This document shows, in pieces, positions 9,877 to 19,944 of a stretch of DNA of 37,000 nucleotides. Origin of the DNA: Rhizobacter sp. (lineage in GTDB: Bacteria; Pseudomonadota; Gammaproteobacteria; Burkholderiales; Burkholderiaceae_C); NCBI GenBank assembly GCA_021153565.1, contig JAJKJU010000348.1:1-37000 (forward strand). Direction: 5' to 3'. Numbering within the stretch: position 1 is the first letter of the stretch; each line of letters begins with the position of its first letter. The notes under the pieces are model-generated. The model ran no database searches. It was not told the origin of the DNA and was given only the letters and a program-made list of their open reading frames with translations. A program made the position numbers and the translations under genes.

Positions 9877-11044
9877 GCGCAAGACCTGGCTCATTTTCTC
9901 TCAAGCGGTCACCGTGGCGGTGGCGGTGCTGTTCGTCGTCGCGACGCTCAAGCCGGAGTGGCTGCAAAAGCGCACCGCGTCCGGCTTGCCTGGCGGCGTC
10001 TCGATCAATGCGGTGCAACCGGTTTCGCTCGGCGGGGCACTGCCTTCACCCAACAGCTACGCCGCTGCGGCCAAGCGTGCAACGCCCGCTGTGGTGAGCA
10101 TCACCGCCAGCAAGGCGCCACCGCGCAATCCGCATTCGAGCGATCCATGGTTCCAGTTCTTTTTCGGTGACCGCGCGCGTCAGCTTCAGCAGGAGCCGCA
10201 AGTCGGCCTCGGGTCCGGGGTAATCGTTTCGGCAGACGGCTACCTGCTTACAAACAATCACGTCATCGAAGGCGCGGACGAGATCGAGGTGCAGCTCAGC
10301 GACGGGCGCCGCGCAAAGGCCAAGACGGTGGGCGCCGACCCCGAAACGGACGTGGCGGTGCTCAAGATCTCACTCGACAAGCTGCCCGTCATCACCTTCG
10401 GCAACACCGACGCCGTGCAGGTGGGCGACGTGGTGCTCGCCATCGGCAACCCCTTCGGCGTGGGTCAGACGGTGACCTCGGGCATCGTGAGCGCGCTCGG
10501 GCGCAACCAGCTCGGCATCAACACCTTCGAGAACTTTATCCAGACTGATGCCGCAATCAACCCCGGCAACTCTGGCGGCGCGCTGGTGGATGCGAGCGGC
10601 AATCTGCTGGGCATCAACACCGCGATCTACTCTCGCAGCGGCGGCAGTCTCGGCATCGGGTTCGCAATCCCCGTGAATACGGCACAACTCGTGATGGAAG
10701 GCATCATCAGGGACGGGCAAGTCACGCGCGGGTGGATCGGTGTCGAGCCGCGAGACCTCACTCCGGAAATCGCCGAGACCTTCAATTTGCCGATCAAGGA
10801 AGGCGTGTTGATCACGGGGGTGCTTCAGGAGGGCCCTGCCAGCGCGGGTGGAATGAAGCCGGGCGACGTGGTGACCAAGGTGGCCAATGTTCCCATCAGC
10901 AACACGTCGCAGCTGCTCACCGCAGTGGCCGCACTCAAGCCGAAGACACCCGCAGTGATTGCGGTGCAGCGAGGTGACAAGGCAATCGAATTGAAAGTGA
11001 CAGTCGCGCAACGGCCGAGAACGCCGATGCTGCGGGAACGCTGA
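9875..11044 (+). CDS. S1C-family HtrA/DegQ-like serine endoprotease with one PDZ domain
   Basis: N-terminal membrane anchor; LLTNNHVIEGADEI, DPETDVAVLKI, INPGNSGGALVDASG catalytic motifs; PDZ with RGWIGVEPRDL. Confidence 0.93.
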   Translation: MRKTWLIFSQAVTVAVAVLFVVATLKPEWLQKRTASGLPGGVSINAVQPVSLGGALPSPNSYAAAAKRATPAVVSITASKAPPRNPHSSDPWFQFFFGDRARQLQQEPQVGLGSGVIVSADGYLLTNNHVIEGADEIEVQLSDGRRAKAKTVGADPETDVAVLKISLDKLPVITFGNTDAVQVGDVVLAIGNPFGVGQTVTSGIVSALGRNQLGINTFENFIQTDAAINPGNSGGALVDASGNLLGINTAIYSRSGGSLGIGFAIPVNTAQLVMEGIIRDGQVTRGWIGVEPRDLTPEIAETFNLPIKEGVLITGVLQEGPASAGGMKPGDVVTKVANVPISNTSQLLTAVAALKPKTPAVIAVQRGDKAIELKVTVAQRPRTPMLRER

Positions 11045-11127
11045 TTCTTCGAACGTCGGGACGAAGATCCCGGCGAATGCCGGATTGCGTCAACCCTAAG
11101 GATTTGGCCCGGAATAAGTTTCCGTTT

Positions 11128-11224
11128 TGGGGGCGCTGAGCGGGATGCGATGCAAGGCGCTCCGAGCGCCGTGTGGCGAGCCACACAAGTGAGGAGCAAC
11201 GCCGCAGCGCGCCCTAAGGCGCCG
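11128..11224. repeat. Family-2 dispersed palindromic repeat, copy A
   Basis: tgggggcgctgagcgggatgcgatgcaaggcgctccgagcgccgtgtggcgagccacacaagtgaggagcaacgccgcag, closely similar to 33111-33211. Confidence 0.88.
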
Positions 11225-11999
11225 ACGTGTCTTCTTCCGGCTTCGTGGTCTGCTTGACGAAAATCTGTGCCGCCCAGATGCCCGCCTCGTACAGCAGGCA
11301 CATCGGTATGGCGAGCGCCAGTTGCGACACCACGTCCGGCGGAGTGATCACCGCGGCGATGATGAACGCGAGCACGATGAAATAGCTGCGAAAGCCCTTG
11401 AGCTGCTCCAGCGTCACCAGCCCCACGCGCACCAGCAAGATCACCACGATCGGCACCTGGAAGGCGAGCCCGAAAGCGATGTACAGCCCGAGGATGGTCT
11501 CCACATACGACGCAATGTCAGGCGTCGCCTGTACCGTTTCGGGCGTGAACTTCTGGATGAAACCGAACATGCGGTCCAGCACGAAAAACTGGACGAAGGC
11601 GATGCCCGAATACGCCAGCAGGCTGCCGAACACGATCAGCGGCAAGCCGAAACGCTTTTCGTGGCTGTACAGCCCTGGCGCAATGAAAGCCCAGGCCTGA
11701 TAGATCAACCACGGCAGCGACAACAGCACCGCCGCCATCACCAGCACCTTGAGCGGAATGAAGAAGGGCGAGAAGACGCCCGTCGCAATCAACTGCTTGG
11801 TGCCGGGCGGCATGTGGTTGCGAATCGGAATCGCAAGCCAGTCGATGAGCTGACTGGGGCCGGGCCATGCAGCCAACAGCGCAATCGCAATGACCAGTCC
11901 GTAGAGCGCCTTGATCATGCGGTCGCGCAGCTCGACCAGGTGCGCGACAAAAGGCTGCTCAGTGCCCTCGAGTTCGTCGGGGCCGGGGTTGGAACTCAT
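11214..11999 (-). CDS. tatC: Sec-independent protein translocase TatC
   Basis: EQPFVAHLVELRDRMIKALYGLVIAIALLAAWP; six-TM pattern; tatA/tatB upstream. Confidence 0.95.
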   Translation of the reverse strand: MSSNPGPDELEGTEQPFVAHLVELRDRMIKALYGLVIAIALLAAWPGPSQLIDWLAIPIRNHMPPGTKQLIATGVFSPFFIPLKVLVMAAVLLSLPWLIYQAWAFIAPGLYSHEKRFGLPLIVFGSLLAYSGIAFVQFFVLDRMFGFIQKFTPETVQATPDIASYVETILGLYIAFGLAFQVPIVVILLVRVGLVTLEQLKGFRSYFIVLAFIIAAVITPPDVVSQLALAIPMCLLYEAGIWAAQIFVKQTTKPEEDTSAP

Positions 12000-12002
12000 G
12001 CG

Positions 12003-12485
12003 TCAGGAACCGATGCGAGGTGGACGAAAGCGCGCGACACGCGCTGCGCCCGACTGGGCCTTGCCGCGGATGCCGTGGCGCTGCTTGTACCACTGGGGCA
12101 TGGCACCGCGCTTCAATCGCCAGTTCTTTTTAGGATGCTTGTAGGTTGGGGTGGGCGTCCACCCGTCGTGAATGTTTTCGTACGAAGACGAGAGCGGATC
12201 GGCATCTGCCCAGCTCTTCTCGAGTTCGGCCGAGGTCTGGTGGATTTCGCTGGCCACCGTTCGCTCGACGTTGCGCGCGGCGTCCTCGAACTGACCCTTC
12301 ATCTTCTTGAGCTCTTCGAGCTCGATGGAGCGATTGACTTCGGCCTTCACGTCGGCGACGTAGCGCTGCGCCTTGCCCAGCAGGTGCCCCACGGTGCGCG
12401 CCACGCGCGGCAGACGCTCGGGACCGAGCACGATAAGAGCGACCGCGCCGATGAGCGCGATCTTGTCGATGCCGAAGTCGATCAT
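12003..12485 (-). CDS. tatB: Sec-independent protein translocase TatB
   Basis: [52 protein letters not shown]. Confidence 0.94.
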   Translation of the reverse strand: MIDFGIDKIALIGAVALIVLGPERLPRVARTVGHLLGKAQRYVADVKAEVNRSIELEELKKMKGQFEDAARNVERTVASEIHQTSAELEKSWADADPLSSSYENIHDGWTPTPTYKHPKKNWRLKRGAMPQWYKQRHGIRGKAQSGAARVARFRPPRIGS

Positions 12486-12541
12486 GGGCTAGGGCCTGTT
12501 AACACTAAAGCCCTGGACGCCTTGCGAGCGTTTCACCTCGA

Positions 12542-12778
12542 TCACGACTTGTTCTTCGCTTCGACGTCCACCGTGTTCGCGTCGGTGGCCTTGGGCATGT
12601 TCGCCGTCACTTGGGCGGGCGGACCGTCGACACTGGCTGCGCCGTCCTTCATGCCGTCCTTGAAGCCCTTGACAGCCCCGCCGAGGTCTTGCCCGATGTT
12701 CTTTAGCTTCTTGGTGCCGAACACCAGGACCACGATCAGCAGCACGATGAGCCAGTGCCAAATACTCAAGCCACCCAT
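12542..12778 (-). CDS. tatA: Sec-independent protein translocase TatA
   Basis: [46 protein letters not shown]. Confidence 0.95.
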   Translation of the reverse strand: MGGLSIWHWLIVLLIVVLVFGTKKLKNIGQDLGGAVKGFKDGMKDGAASVDGPPAQVTANMPKATDANTVDVEAKNKS

Positions 12779-12875
12779 GATCTATCTCCTAACGACGTAT
12801 GGGGCAATTTTAGGTCACAGGGGGATGCCAGCCGCCTCCGAAGGGCAGAAGCGAAGCGACGTGGGAGTCAACATT

Positions 12876-13220
12876 TCATCCCTTGGCCCACGGACGCGGA
12901 CCGCCAAAGACGTGCATATGCAGGTGATACACCTCCTGCCCGCCGTCCGGCCCGGTGTTAATGCTGGTGCGATAACCATTTGTCACACCCAAATCCTTCA
13001 TCAGCTTGGGCGCGAGCAAGAGCATCTTGCCGAGCCACTTTTCATGCGATGCATCGACGTCGGACAGGCTCGCGACGTGGACCTTGGGCACGATGAGCAC
13101 ATGCACCGGCGCCCAGGGGTGGATGTCGTGGAAGGCGAGAAGTTCATCGTCTTCGTACACCTTTCGGCTGGGAATCTGGCCGGCGACGATCTTGCAAAAA
13201 ACGCAGTTCGGGTCTGACAT
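12876..13220 (-). CDS. hinT: Histidine triad nucleotide-binding protein
   Basis: CVFCKIVAGQIPSRKVYEDDELLAFHDIHPWAPVHVLIVPK...YHLHMHVFGG. Confidence 0.92.
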   Translation of the reverse strand: MSDPNCVFCKIVAGQIPSRKVYEDDELLAFHDIHPWAPVHVLIVPKVHVASLSDVDASHEKWLGKMLLLAPKLMKDLGVTNGYRTSINTGPDGGQEVYHLHMHVFGGPRPWAKG

Positions 13221-13235
13221 GGCGGTATCAGCCTC

Positions 13236-13610
13236 TCAGGTCGGTGGTACTGGCATGGGGCGGCCTTCGGTGAAGGTCCACCAGCCGCGAATGAAACGGT
13301 AGAGGTACCAAAGGCCGATCAAGGTGTAGGCGAACATGCCTGGGAAAAACAGCACAAACCAGAGCGGCGCAGCAAGCACGAGCCACAGTATGGTGAACCA
13401 GAAGCTGCGCGCCTGCCAGCGGAAATGGCTGCGGAAGAAGTCATCCGGCAACTCGGGCCGCTTGATGTAGTTCAGCATCATTGCAATGACCGAAAAAATT
13501 CCCGCAGAGAACCACGACGCCGTGTGCAGTCCGTACATCACGTGCGTGAGCAGCGCCAGATTGGCCCGCTCCTGCGATGGCCCAGAGGGCGTGGGAATCA
13601 CTTCGTTCAT
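13236..13610 (-). CDS. DUF4870-like small membrane protein
   Basis: [53 protein letters not shown]; overlaps hisE by ATGA. Confidence 0.75.
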   Translation of the reverse strand: MNEVIPTPSGPSQERANLALLTHVMYGLHTASWFSAGIFSVIAMMLNYIKRPELPDDFFRSHFRWQARSFWFTILWLVLAAPLWFVLFFPGMFAYTLIGLWYLYRFIRGWWTFTEGRPMPVPPT

Positions 13611-13954
13611 CCACCTTCCCCTTCACGCCGGATGGCCTTGCGCGCGGCGAATTCTTCCAAGCCCGACAGCCCTTCGCGACGCTCCAGTTCGGCAAGCACG
13701 TCCGCCGGTGTCAGGCCAAAGGCGCTAAGCGCGAGCATCGAGTGAAACCACAGGTCGGCCACTTCGTAGACAAGCTTCTGTTTGTCGCCGTCCTTGGCGG
13801 CCATCACAGTTTCGCACGCTTCTTCGCCGATCTTTTTCAAGATGGCGTCGGTGCCCTTGTGAAACAGGCGCGCAACATAGCTTTTGTCAGGGTCGCCGGA
13901 CTTTCGGCTTTCGATAACCTGCGCAAGCCGCGCCAGCGTGTCGTTTGAAGTCAT
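13607..13954 (-). CDS. hisE: Phosphoribosyl-ATP pyrophosphatase
   Basis: [52 protein letters not shown]. Confidence 0.94.
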   Translation of the reverse strand: MTSNDTLARLAQVIESRKSGDPDKSYVARLFHKGTDAILKKIGEEACETVMAAKDGDKQKLVYEVADLWFHSMLALSAFGLTPADVLAELERREGLSGLEEFAARKAIRREGEGG

Positions 13955-14340
13955 TTGTAGATGCGCTCCGGGTCTTTCAAGACTGGCTCGACGGTGTGCC
14001 AGGCACCGTCTTTGTAAAGCTGAAAGAAGCAGGAATGGCGGCCGGTGTGGCAGGCAATGCCTGGGGTGTGCCCGAGTTGCTCGACTTTCATGAGCACAAC
14101 GTCGTTGTCGCAGTCAAGCCGCAGTTCATGCACCTTCTGAATATGGCCAGATTCTTCGCCCTTGTGCCACAGCCGATTGCGCGAGCGGCTGAAATACACG
14201 GCTTCACCGAGTTCAGCGGTCTTGGCGAGGGCTTCGCGGTTCATGAAGGCGAACATCAGCACGTCGTTGGTGCCGATTTCCTGAGCGATGGCAGGGACCA
14301 GCCCCTGGGCGTCCCATTTGACTTCGTCTAGCCAATTCAT
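13951..14340 (-). CDS. hisI: Phosphoribosyl-AMP cyclohydrolase
   Basis: [38 protein letters not shown]...[38 protein letters not shown]. Confidence 0.95.
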   Translation of the reverse strand: MNWLDEVKWDAQGLVPAIAQEIGTNDVLMFAFMNREALAKTAELGEAVYFSRSRNRLWHKGEESGHIQKVHELRLDCDNDVVLMKVEQLGHTPGIACHTGRHSCFFQLYKDGAWHTVEPVLKDPERIYK

Positions 14341-14356
14341 CGGGTCAGTGTAGCAA

Positions 14357-14782
14357 TCACCCCTTGTGCGTCGCACCACTGAACCCACGCTCCGAAGCGA
14401 ACCATTCGAGGACCGGCACGGTACCGGGCAGCACAGGAACGACCTCGACCGGCAGGTTCTGCCACGCCATCGCCTGCTGCTCGCGCATTTCTAACTCGCC
14501 ATCCCATTCGTAGACCTTGCAGAAATGCAGACGCACCAGAGCGTGGGGGTAGTCCATCATCTCGACCTTCCACGGATGAGCGGGGCCGATGGTGATTCCG
14601 AGTTCTTCATGGAGTTCGCGCCGCAGCGCTTCCTCTACCGACTCGCCGGCTTCGAGCTTTCCTCCCGGGAATTCCCAATAGCCCGCATAGACTTTGCCTT
14701 CGGGCCTGGAGGTGAGCAGGAATCGTTCGTCGCCATCGATCAGGACGCCGACCGCGACGTCCACGGGTTTGCGCTCGCTCAT
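14357..14782 (-). CDS. NUDIX hydrolase, MutT/8-oxo-dGTP diphosphatase-like
   Basis: [56 protein letters not shown] (Nudix box). Confidence 0.92.
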   Translation of the reverse strand: MSERKPVDVAVGVLIDGDERFLLTSRPEGKVYAGYWEFPGGKLEAGESVEEALRRELHEELGITIGPAHPWKVEMMDYPHALVRLHFCKVYEWDGELEMREQQAMAWQNLPVEVVPVLPGTVPVLEWFASERGFSGATHKG

Positions 14783-15645
14783 GAGTGATGCCGCCCGGAA
14801 TAGTCCTTGGCGAACTGGAAAGCAACCCGTCCCGATCGGGACCCTCGCTCAAGCGCCCAGACCAGACTCTCCTGCCTGGCCGCCACGATGGCCTCTTCGC
14901 TCACCCGGAAACCACGCAGCCACTCGGCCACGATGGAGAGGTATTCCGCTTGGCTGAACGGGTAGAAGCTGATCCACAGCCCGAAGCGCTCTGAAAGCGA
15001 GATCTTCTCTTCCACCATCTCGCCCGGATGCACTTCGCCATCCTCGGTGTGCTGGTAGGTGAGGTTCTCCTTCATGTACTCGGGCAGGAGATGACGGCGG
15101 TTGCTTGTGGCGTAGATGAGCAAGTTTTCAGACGCCTGGGAAACTGATCCGTCGAGCACCGACTTGAGCGCCTTGTAGCCTGCCTCACCCTCGTCGAAGC
15201 TGAGATCGTCGCAGAAGACGATGAAGCGCTCCGGACGCTCGGCGATGAGGTCGACGAGGTCGGCCAAGTCGACCAGATCGGCCTTGTCGACTTCGATCAA
15301 GCGCAGTCCCTTGGGGGCGAATTCGTTGAGGCAGGCCTTGATCAGCGAACTCTTGCCCGTGCCTCGCGCGCCCGTCAGCAGCACGTTGTTGGCGCCGTGG
15401 CCTTCGACGAATTGCAAGGTGTTGCGCAGCAACCTTTCCTTTTGCGGCTCGACCTCGCGCAAGTGCTCGAGGCGGATTGGGGCGACGTGCTTGACGGGTT
15501 CGAGCCGACCCGATCCGCCGCACTTGCGGTAGCGAAAGGCGATGGACGCCGACCAGTCAGGCGAGGCGAGCGGATGTGGCAGCACGGCTTCAAGTCGAGA
15601 GATGAGCCTCTCGGCACGGGTGAAGAAAGAATCGATATCAGGCAT
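14779..15645 (-). CDS. DUF815-type AAA ATPase
   Basis: NNVLLTGARGTGKSSLIKACLNEF (Walker A), RFIVFCDDLSFDEGEAGYKALKSVLDG, NLLIYATSNRRHLLPEYMKEN. Confidence 0.9.
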   Translation of the reverse strand: MPDIDSFFTRAERLISRLEAVLPHPLASPDWSASIAFRYRKCGGSGRLEPVKHVAPIRLEHLREVEPQKERLLRNTLQFVEGHGANNVLLTGARGTGKSSLIKACLNEFAPKGLRLIEVDKADLVDLADLVDLIAERPERFIVFCDDLSFDEGEAGYKALKSVLDGSVSQASENLLIYATSNRRHLLPEYMKENLTYQHTEDGEVHPGEMVEEKISLSERFGLWISFYPFSQAEYLSIVAEWLRGFRVSEEAIVAARQESLVWALERGSRSGRVAFQFAKDYSGRHHS

Positions 15646-15665
15646 GGCGGGAGTTTATGGGCAGC

Positions 15666-15813
15666 TCATACCTCGGCGACGTGGTCGTCCGCCAGCGCAA
15701 AGACGCGATCACCCTCTCTCATCAGCCACCAGCAGAGTGCGGAAATCTCTGAGGAAGGCCGCCTTCTCAGGCAGCAGCGTCAGGACATGACCGCCGACGG
15801 TGAGTGTCACCAT
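15666..15813 (-). pseudogene. Remnant of a PdeM/ICC-like metallophosphoesterase (N-terminus joined to C-terminus, internal deletion)
   Basis: Minus strand: MVTLTVGGHVLTLLPEKAAFLRDFRTLLVADE then +1 frame REGDRVFALADDHVAEV*. The first half resembles the family N-terminus preceding the ADxHxGK metal motif; the second resembles its C-terminal tail. Confidence 0.6.
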
Positions 15814-15839
15814 TCAGTCGATGCTATGACCCCGTCGGA

Positions 15840-16520
15840 TCAAGGGACCATCAATCGCAGCGCAGCGTCCAGGAATTCAGTCGGCGCACGCTTGAATCCC
15901 GAGCGCGCGTAGCGCTGGAGACGCCCGACAGCGAACGCGGTCAGCACCGAGGCCTGAGCATTGGCATCGACGGTCGGAGTCGCCGACCCAGCCGCTTCGG
16001 CGGCGACTCGCAGGCTCTGGCGCAGCTGCGATTCGATGCGGTCGAAGAACTGGTTCATACGGGCCAGCAACCGATCGTTTTCGAACACCAGCGCATCACC
16101 CACCATCACGCGGGTCATGCCAGGGTTCTTTTCACCGAATTGCAGCAGCACTGCGAGGATCTTTTGCGCCTGAACGGAACCAACTTCCTCATGTTCGATG
16201 ATCTGGTTGGCGAGCGTGAACACGCTTTGCTCGATGAACTCGATCAGCCCCTCGAACATCTGTGCCTTGCTTGCAAAGTGGCGATACAGGGCCGCTTCGG
16301 ACACATCCAGCTTGCTGGCCAGCGCCGCGGTGGTGATACGGTCGGCACCCGGCTGTTCGAGCATGGAAGCCAGCGTTTGCAAAATCTGCACGCGGCGCTC
16401 ACCCGGCTTGGGACGCTTTCGCCCCCCCGCCGGACCCGTGACCACGCTCGCAGCGATCTCAGCGCCTGTGACGTTCACAGGGACGGTGTCTTCGGGTGTG
16501 TGCTCAGTCTGAGTTGTCAT
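15840..16520 (-). CDS. slmA: Nucleoid occlusion factor SlmA-like TetR regulator
   Basis: RRVQILQTLASMLEQPGADRITTAALASKLDVSEAALYRHFASKAQMFEGLIEFIEQSVF. Confidence 0.92.
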   Translation of the reverse strand: MTTQTEHTPEDTVPVNVTGAEIAASVVTGPAGGRKRPKPGERRVQILQTLASMLEQPGADRITTAALASKLDVSEAALYRHFASKAQMFEGLIEFIEQSVFTLANQIIEHEEVGSVQAQKILAVLLQFGEKNPGMTRVMVGDALVFENDRLLARMNQFFDRIESQLRQSLRVAAEAAGSATPTVDANAQASVLTAFAVGRLQRYARSGFKRAPTEFLDAALRLMVP

Positions 16521-17220
16521 CGCGAATGCACCAAATCGAGCGCAAAGCTTGTATCCGGTTGATTCTGGCACACACATATGCAGGCTTAGGGCAAGGGTGA
16601 ATGCCAACTTTTATGCATTCGCCCGGGGCGTGAATTGCGGCACGAAGGTAACGTTGCATCCAGACCGTGCGCATCCCGACTCGACGGGCGGAACGCTGAT
16701 GATCCAACGTGTCCTCGACCAGTACGCATCGGCTCGGGCGGGTCTTGAGCCGCGCCGCAACGTGGCGAAGCATGCGCGCGTCGGGTTTGGGCCGATGCTG
16801 GCTGAACATCGTCATGTCATCGATGCTGATGATTCCGTCGAACAGGCCGGTCAGTCGCAAGGTGTCAAGCACCCGCAGCGTGTACGAGCGCGGCGCGTTG
16901 GTCAGGATGAACTTGCGCCCCGGCAGGCGCTTCAGTGCGGCGCGATCATGCGCGCTCATGCGCAGGCGTTGCTCCAGGCCGGGCAACTGATGAGTCTCTT
17001 CAAGAAAGTGCGATGCCTTCACGCCGTGGTGCCTGACCAGACCGAGCAGCGTCGCCCCATAGCGCTTCCAGTACTGCAGCCGCAAGGCGTTGGCGTCCAC
17101 CGCGGGCATTTCCAGATGCTCCACGATATATGCCGTCATCGCCTCCGTAGTTGGGCCGAAGGCGGCGTACGAGGCATCGTGAAGGGTGTTATCGAGGTCG
17201 AACAGCCAGGTCGTCGGCAA
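16504..17220 (-). CDS. Pyrimidine 5'-nucleotidase, HAD superfamily
   Basis: MPTTWLFDLDNTLHDASYAAFGPT...FILTNAPRSYTLRVLDTLRLTGLFDGIISIDDM...KPDARMLRHV...VLVEDTLDHQRSARRVGMRTVWM. Confidence 0.9.
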   Translation of the reverse strand: MPTTWLFDLDNTLHDASYAAFGPTTEAMTAYIVEHLEMPAVDANALRLQYWKRYGATLLGLVRHHGVKASHFLEETHQLPGLEQRLRMSAHDRAALKRLPGRKFILTNAPRSYTLRVLDTLRLTGLFDGIISIDDMTMFSQHRPKPDARMLRHVAARLKTRPSRCVLVEDTLDHQRSARRVGMRTVWMQRYLRAAIHAPGECIKVGIHPCPKPAYVCARINRIQALRSIWCIRDDNSD

Positions 17221-17280
17221 ATTGTGGTGCTCGAAAGCTTCAAAGCCCCAATCGAACCAATAGGACAGCCCGAAGCAGAA

Positions 17281-17485
17281 GCGCCAGCGACTGCAACATC
17301 AAGCCACGCCCGCGGATCCGGCTCTGCCGGTCCGCCAGGTGGCGCCCCTTGGGGGCAGGAGCGCCAGCGACTGGGGGGCCCAATCCACGCCCGCGGATCC
17401 GGCTCTGCCGGTCCGCCGGGTGGCGCCCCTTGGGGGCAGGAGCGCCAGCGACTAGGGGGCCCAATCCACTGGGGGGCCCAATCCC
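17281..17485. repeat. 81-bp GC-rich tandem repeat, about 2.3 units
   Basis: ccacgcccgcggatccggctctgccggtccgcc[a/g]ggtggcgccccttgggggcaggagcgccagcgact[g/a]gggggcccaat at 17304 and 17385; gcgccagcga recurs at 17281, 17361 and 17442. Confidence 0.93.
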
Positions 17486-17488
17486 TTT

Positions 17489-18577
<1,089 letters not shown>

Positions 18578-18592
18578 TCAGGAGGATTATTG

Positions 18593-19222
18593 ATGCGTGC
18601 TCTCTTGGCAGCCCTGCTGCTGACCTGCTCGATCGCCCAAGCCGGAACATTCAGCGTCAGCGTGACGAGTCCCAGCTTGCAACTTCGCGACCTCGATCCG
18701 AACGACGGTGTGACGCCGGAGCTCACGCTCCTTTTCGGCACCTCCCTCGCCGACTGGAACACGCCCCATTTCTGCGGCGGTGAATTCTGGTCGAACTACA
18801 GCCACTCGACGTCATGCTCCATGGCGGGCCTCACGGGCACGCTGAGCGCGCACAGCGCCATTGAATGGAATGGCATCCTGACGGTAGACACCCACCTATT
18901 CAGGTCGTCGACCGACAATGAATACTTGACCATCCTTGGCGGCGGACACGGCCACACCGACACGGCCAGCAACTCACAGTTCGAATGGCCACCCTACCTA
19001 CTCTTTGGCGATACCCACGAGTCAGAGGCCGTCTCCCTGTTCCTGCGCAATGACACCGATGCGCCGACGCATTTCGACATGGAACTCGGATTTAGGGCGA
19101 TGGAGCAGAATTCGGACATCCCGCAACCCGTGCCGGAACCATCGACATACCTGTTGATGCTGGGCGGTCTTGCCCTGCTCCCGTTGGTGCGCCGCAGGCG
19201 CGCAGGAAATCGCAGTCAGTAA
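18593..19222 (+). CDS. PEP-CTERM sorting-domain protein
   Basis: Signal peptide [18 protein letters not shown]-terminal [25 protein letters not shown] tripartite sorting signal; good Shine-Dalgarno aggagg upstream. Confidence 0.92.
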   Translation: MRALLAALLLTCSIAQAGTFSVSVTSPSLQLRDLDPNDGVTPELTLLFGTSLADWNTPHFCGGEFWSNYSHSTSCSMAGLTGTLSAHSAIEWNGILTVDTHLFRSSTDNEYLTILGGGHGHTDTASNSQFEWPPYLLFGDTHESEAVSLFLRNDTDAPTHFDMELGFRAMEQNSDIPQPVPEPSTYLLMLGGLALLPLVRRRRAGNRSQ

Positions 19223-19767
19223 GTCCGGCCGCGCCGGTACTGGGCATGGGCCCGGCGCGCGAGCGTCGTGCCCTTTTGCATGGCGGCGAAGGATGAGCCC
19301 GCGTGCGCATGGCAAATGGCCAGACCCAAGGCATCGGCTGCATCCTTGCCCGGCAGGCCCGGCAGATTCAAAAGGCGCATCACCATTTCCTGCACCTGTT
19401 CCTTGCGGGCTTGGCCGTGGCCGACGATTGCCTTCTTCATCTGCAGCGCGGTGTACTCGGACACGTCCAAGTCGTTCGACACGAGTGCCGTGAGCGCCGC
19501 GCCGCGTGCCTGGCCGAGCATGAGTGTGGACTGAGGGTTCACGTTCACGAAGACGATCTCCACGGCCGCGCAAGTCGGTCGGTAGCGGCCGGTGACCTCG
19601 CGCACGCCGTCGAAAATGATCTTGAGTCGGGCCGGCAATTGGCCGATGTCGACAGCATCAGTCTTGATCGTGCCGCTGGCAACGTAGTGCAAGTGCGCGC
19701 CCTCTGTTTCAACGACACCGAAGCCGGTGGTTCGTAAGCCTGGGTCGATGCCGAGAATGCGCGTCAC
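19216..19767 (-). CDS. ruvC: Holliday junction resolvase RuvC (GTG start)
   Basis: [19 protein letters not shown]...[30 protein letters not shown]...[14 protein letters not shown]. Confidence 0.95.
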   Translation of the reverse strand: MTRILGIDPGLRTTGFGVVETEGAHLHYVASGTIKTDAVDIGQLPARLKIIFDGVREVTGRYRPTCAAVEIVFVNVNPQSTLMLGQARGAALTALVSNDLDVSEYTALQMKKAIVGHGQARKEQVQEMVMRLLNLPGLPGKDAADALGLAICHAHAGSSFAAMQKGTTLARRAHAQYRRGRTY

Positions 19768-19822
19768 CTGATCGACCTCGAACGAGCAATTACAAAATCT
19801 GATGGATGAACGCGACCATATG

Positions 19823-19927
19823 AGGCGCAAAGTGCAGCCATGGCCGGGCTATGGCGAGCATTTGCAACGACGAGCAGGGGTCTTTTGGCGTGATGAGTGG
19901 GCATGATCGAAAAACTCTGCCTTTCAG
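19823..19927 (-). repeat. Family-1 dispersed palindromic repeat, copy 2 (right arm lost)
   Basis: Reverse complement: ggcagagtttttcgatcatgcccactcatcacgccaaaagacccctgctcgtcgttgcaaatgctcgccatagcccggccatggctgcactttgcgcctca. Confidence 0.88.
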
Positions 19928-19944
19928 TGCACCCGGGCAAAGAA

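Noticed and set aside
15206-15300. DLVDLADLVDLI micro-duplication in the DUF815 ATPase
   Set aside because: A short in-frame internal similarity between Walker motifs; probably ordinary sequence variation and not separable from chance.
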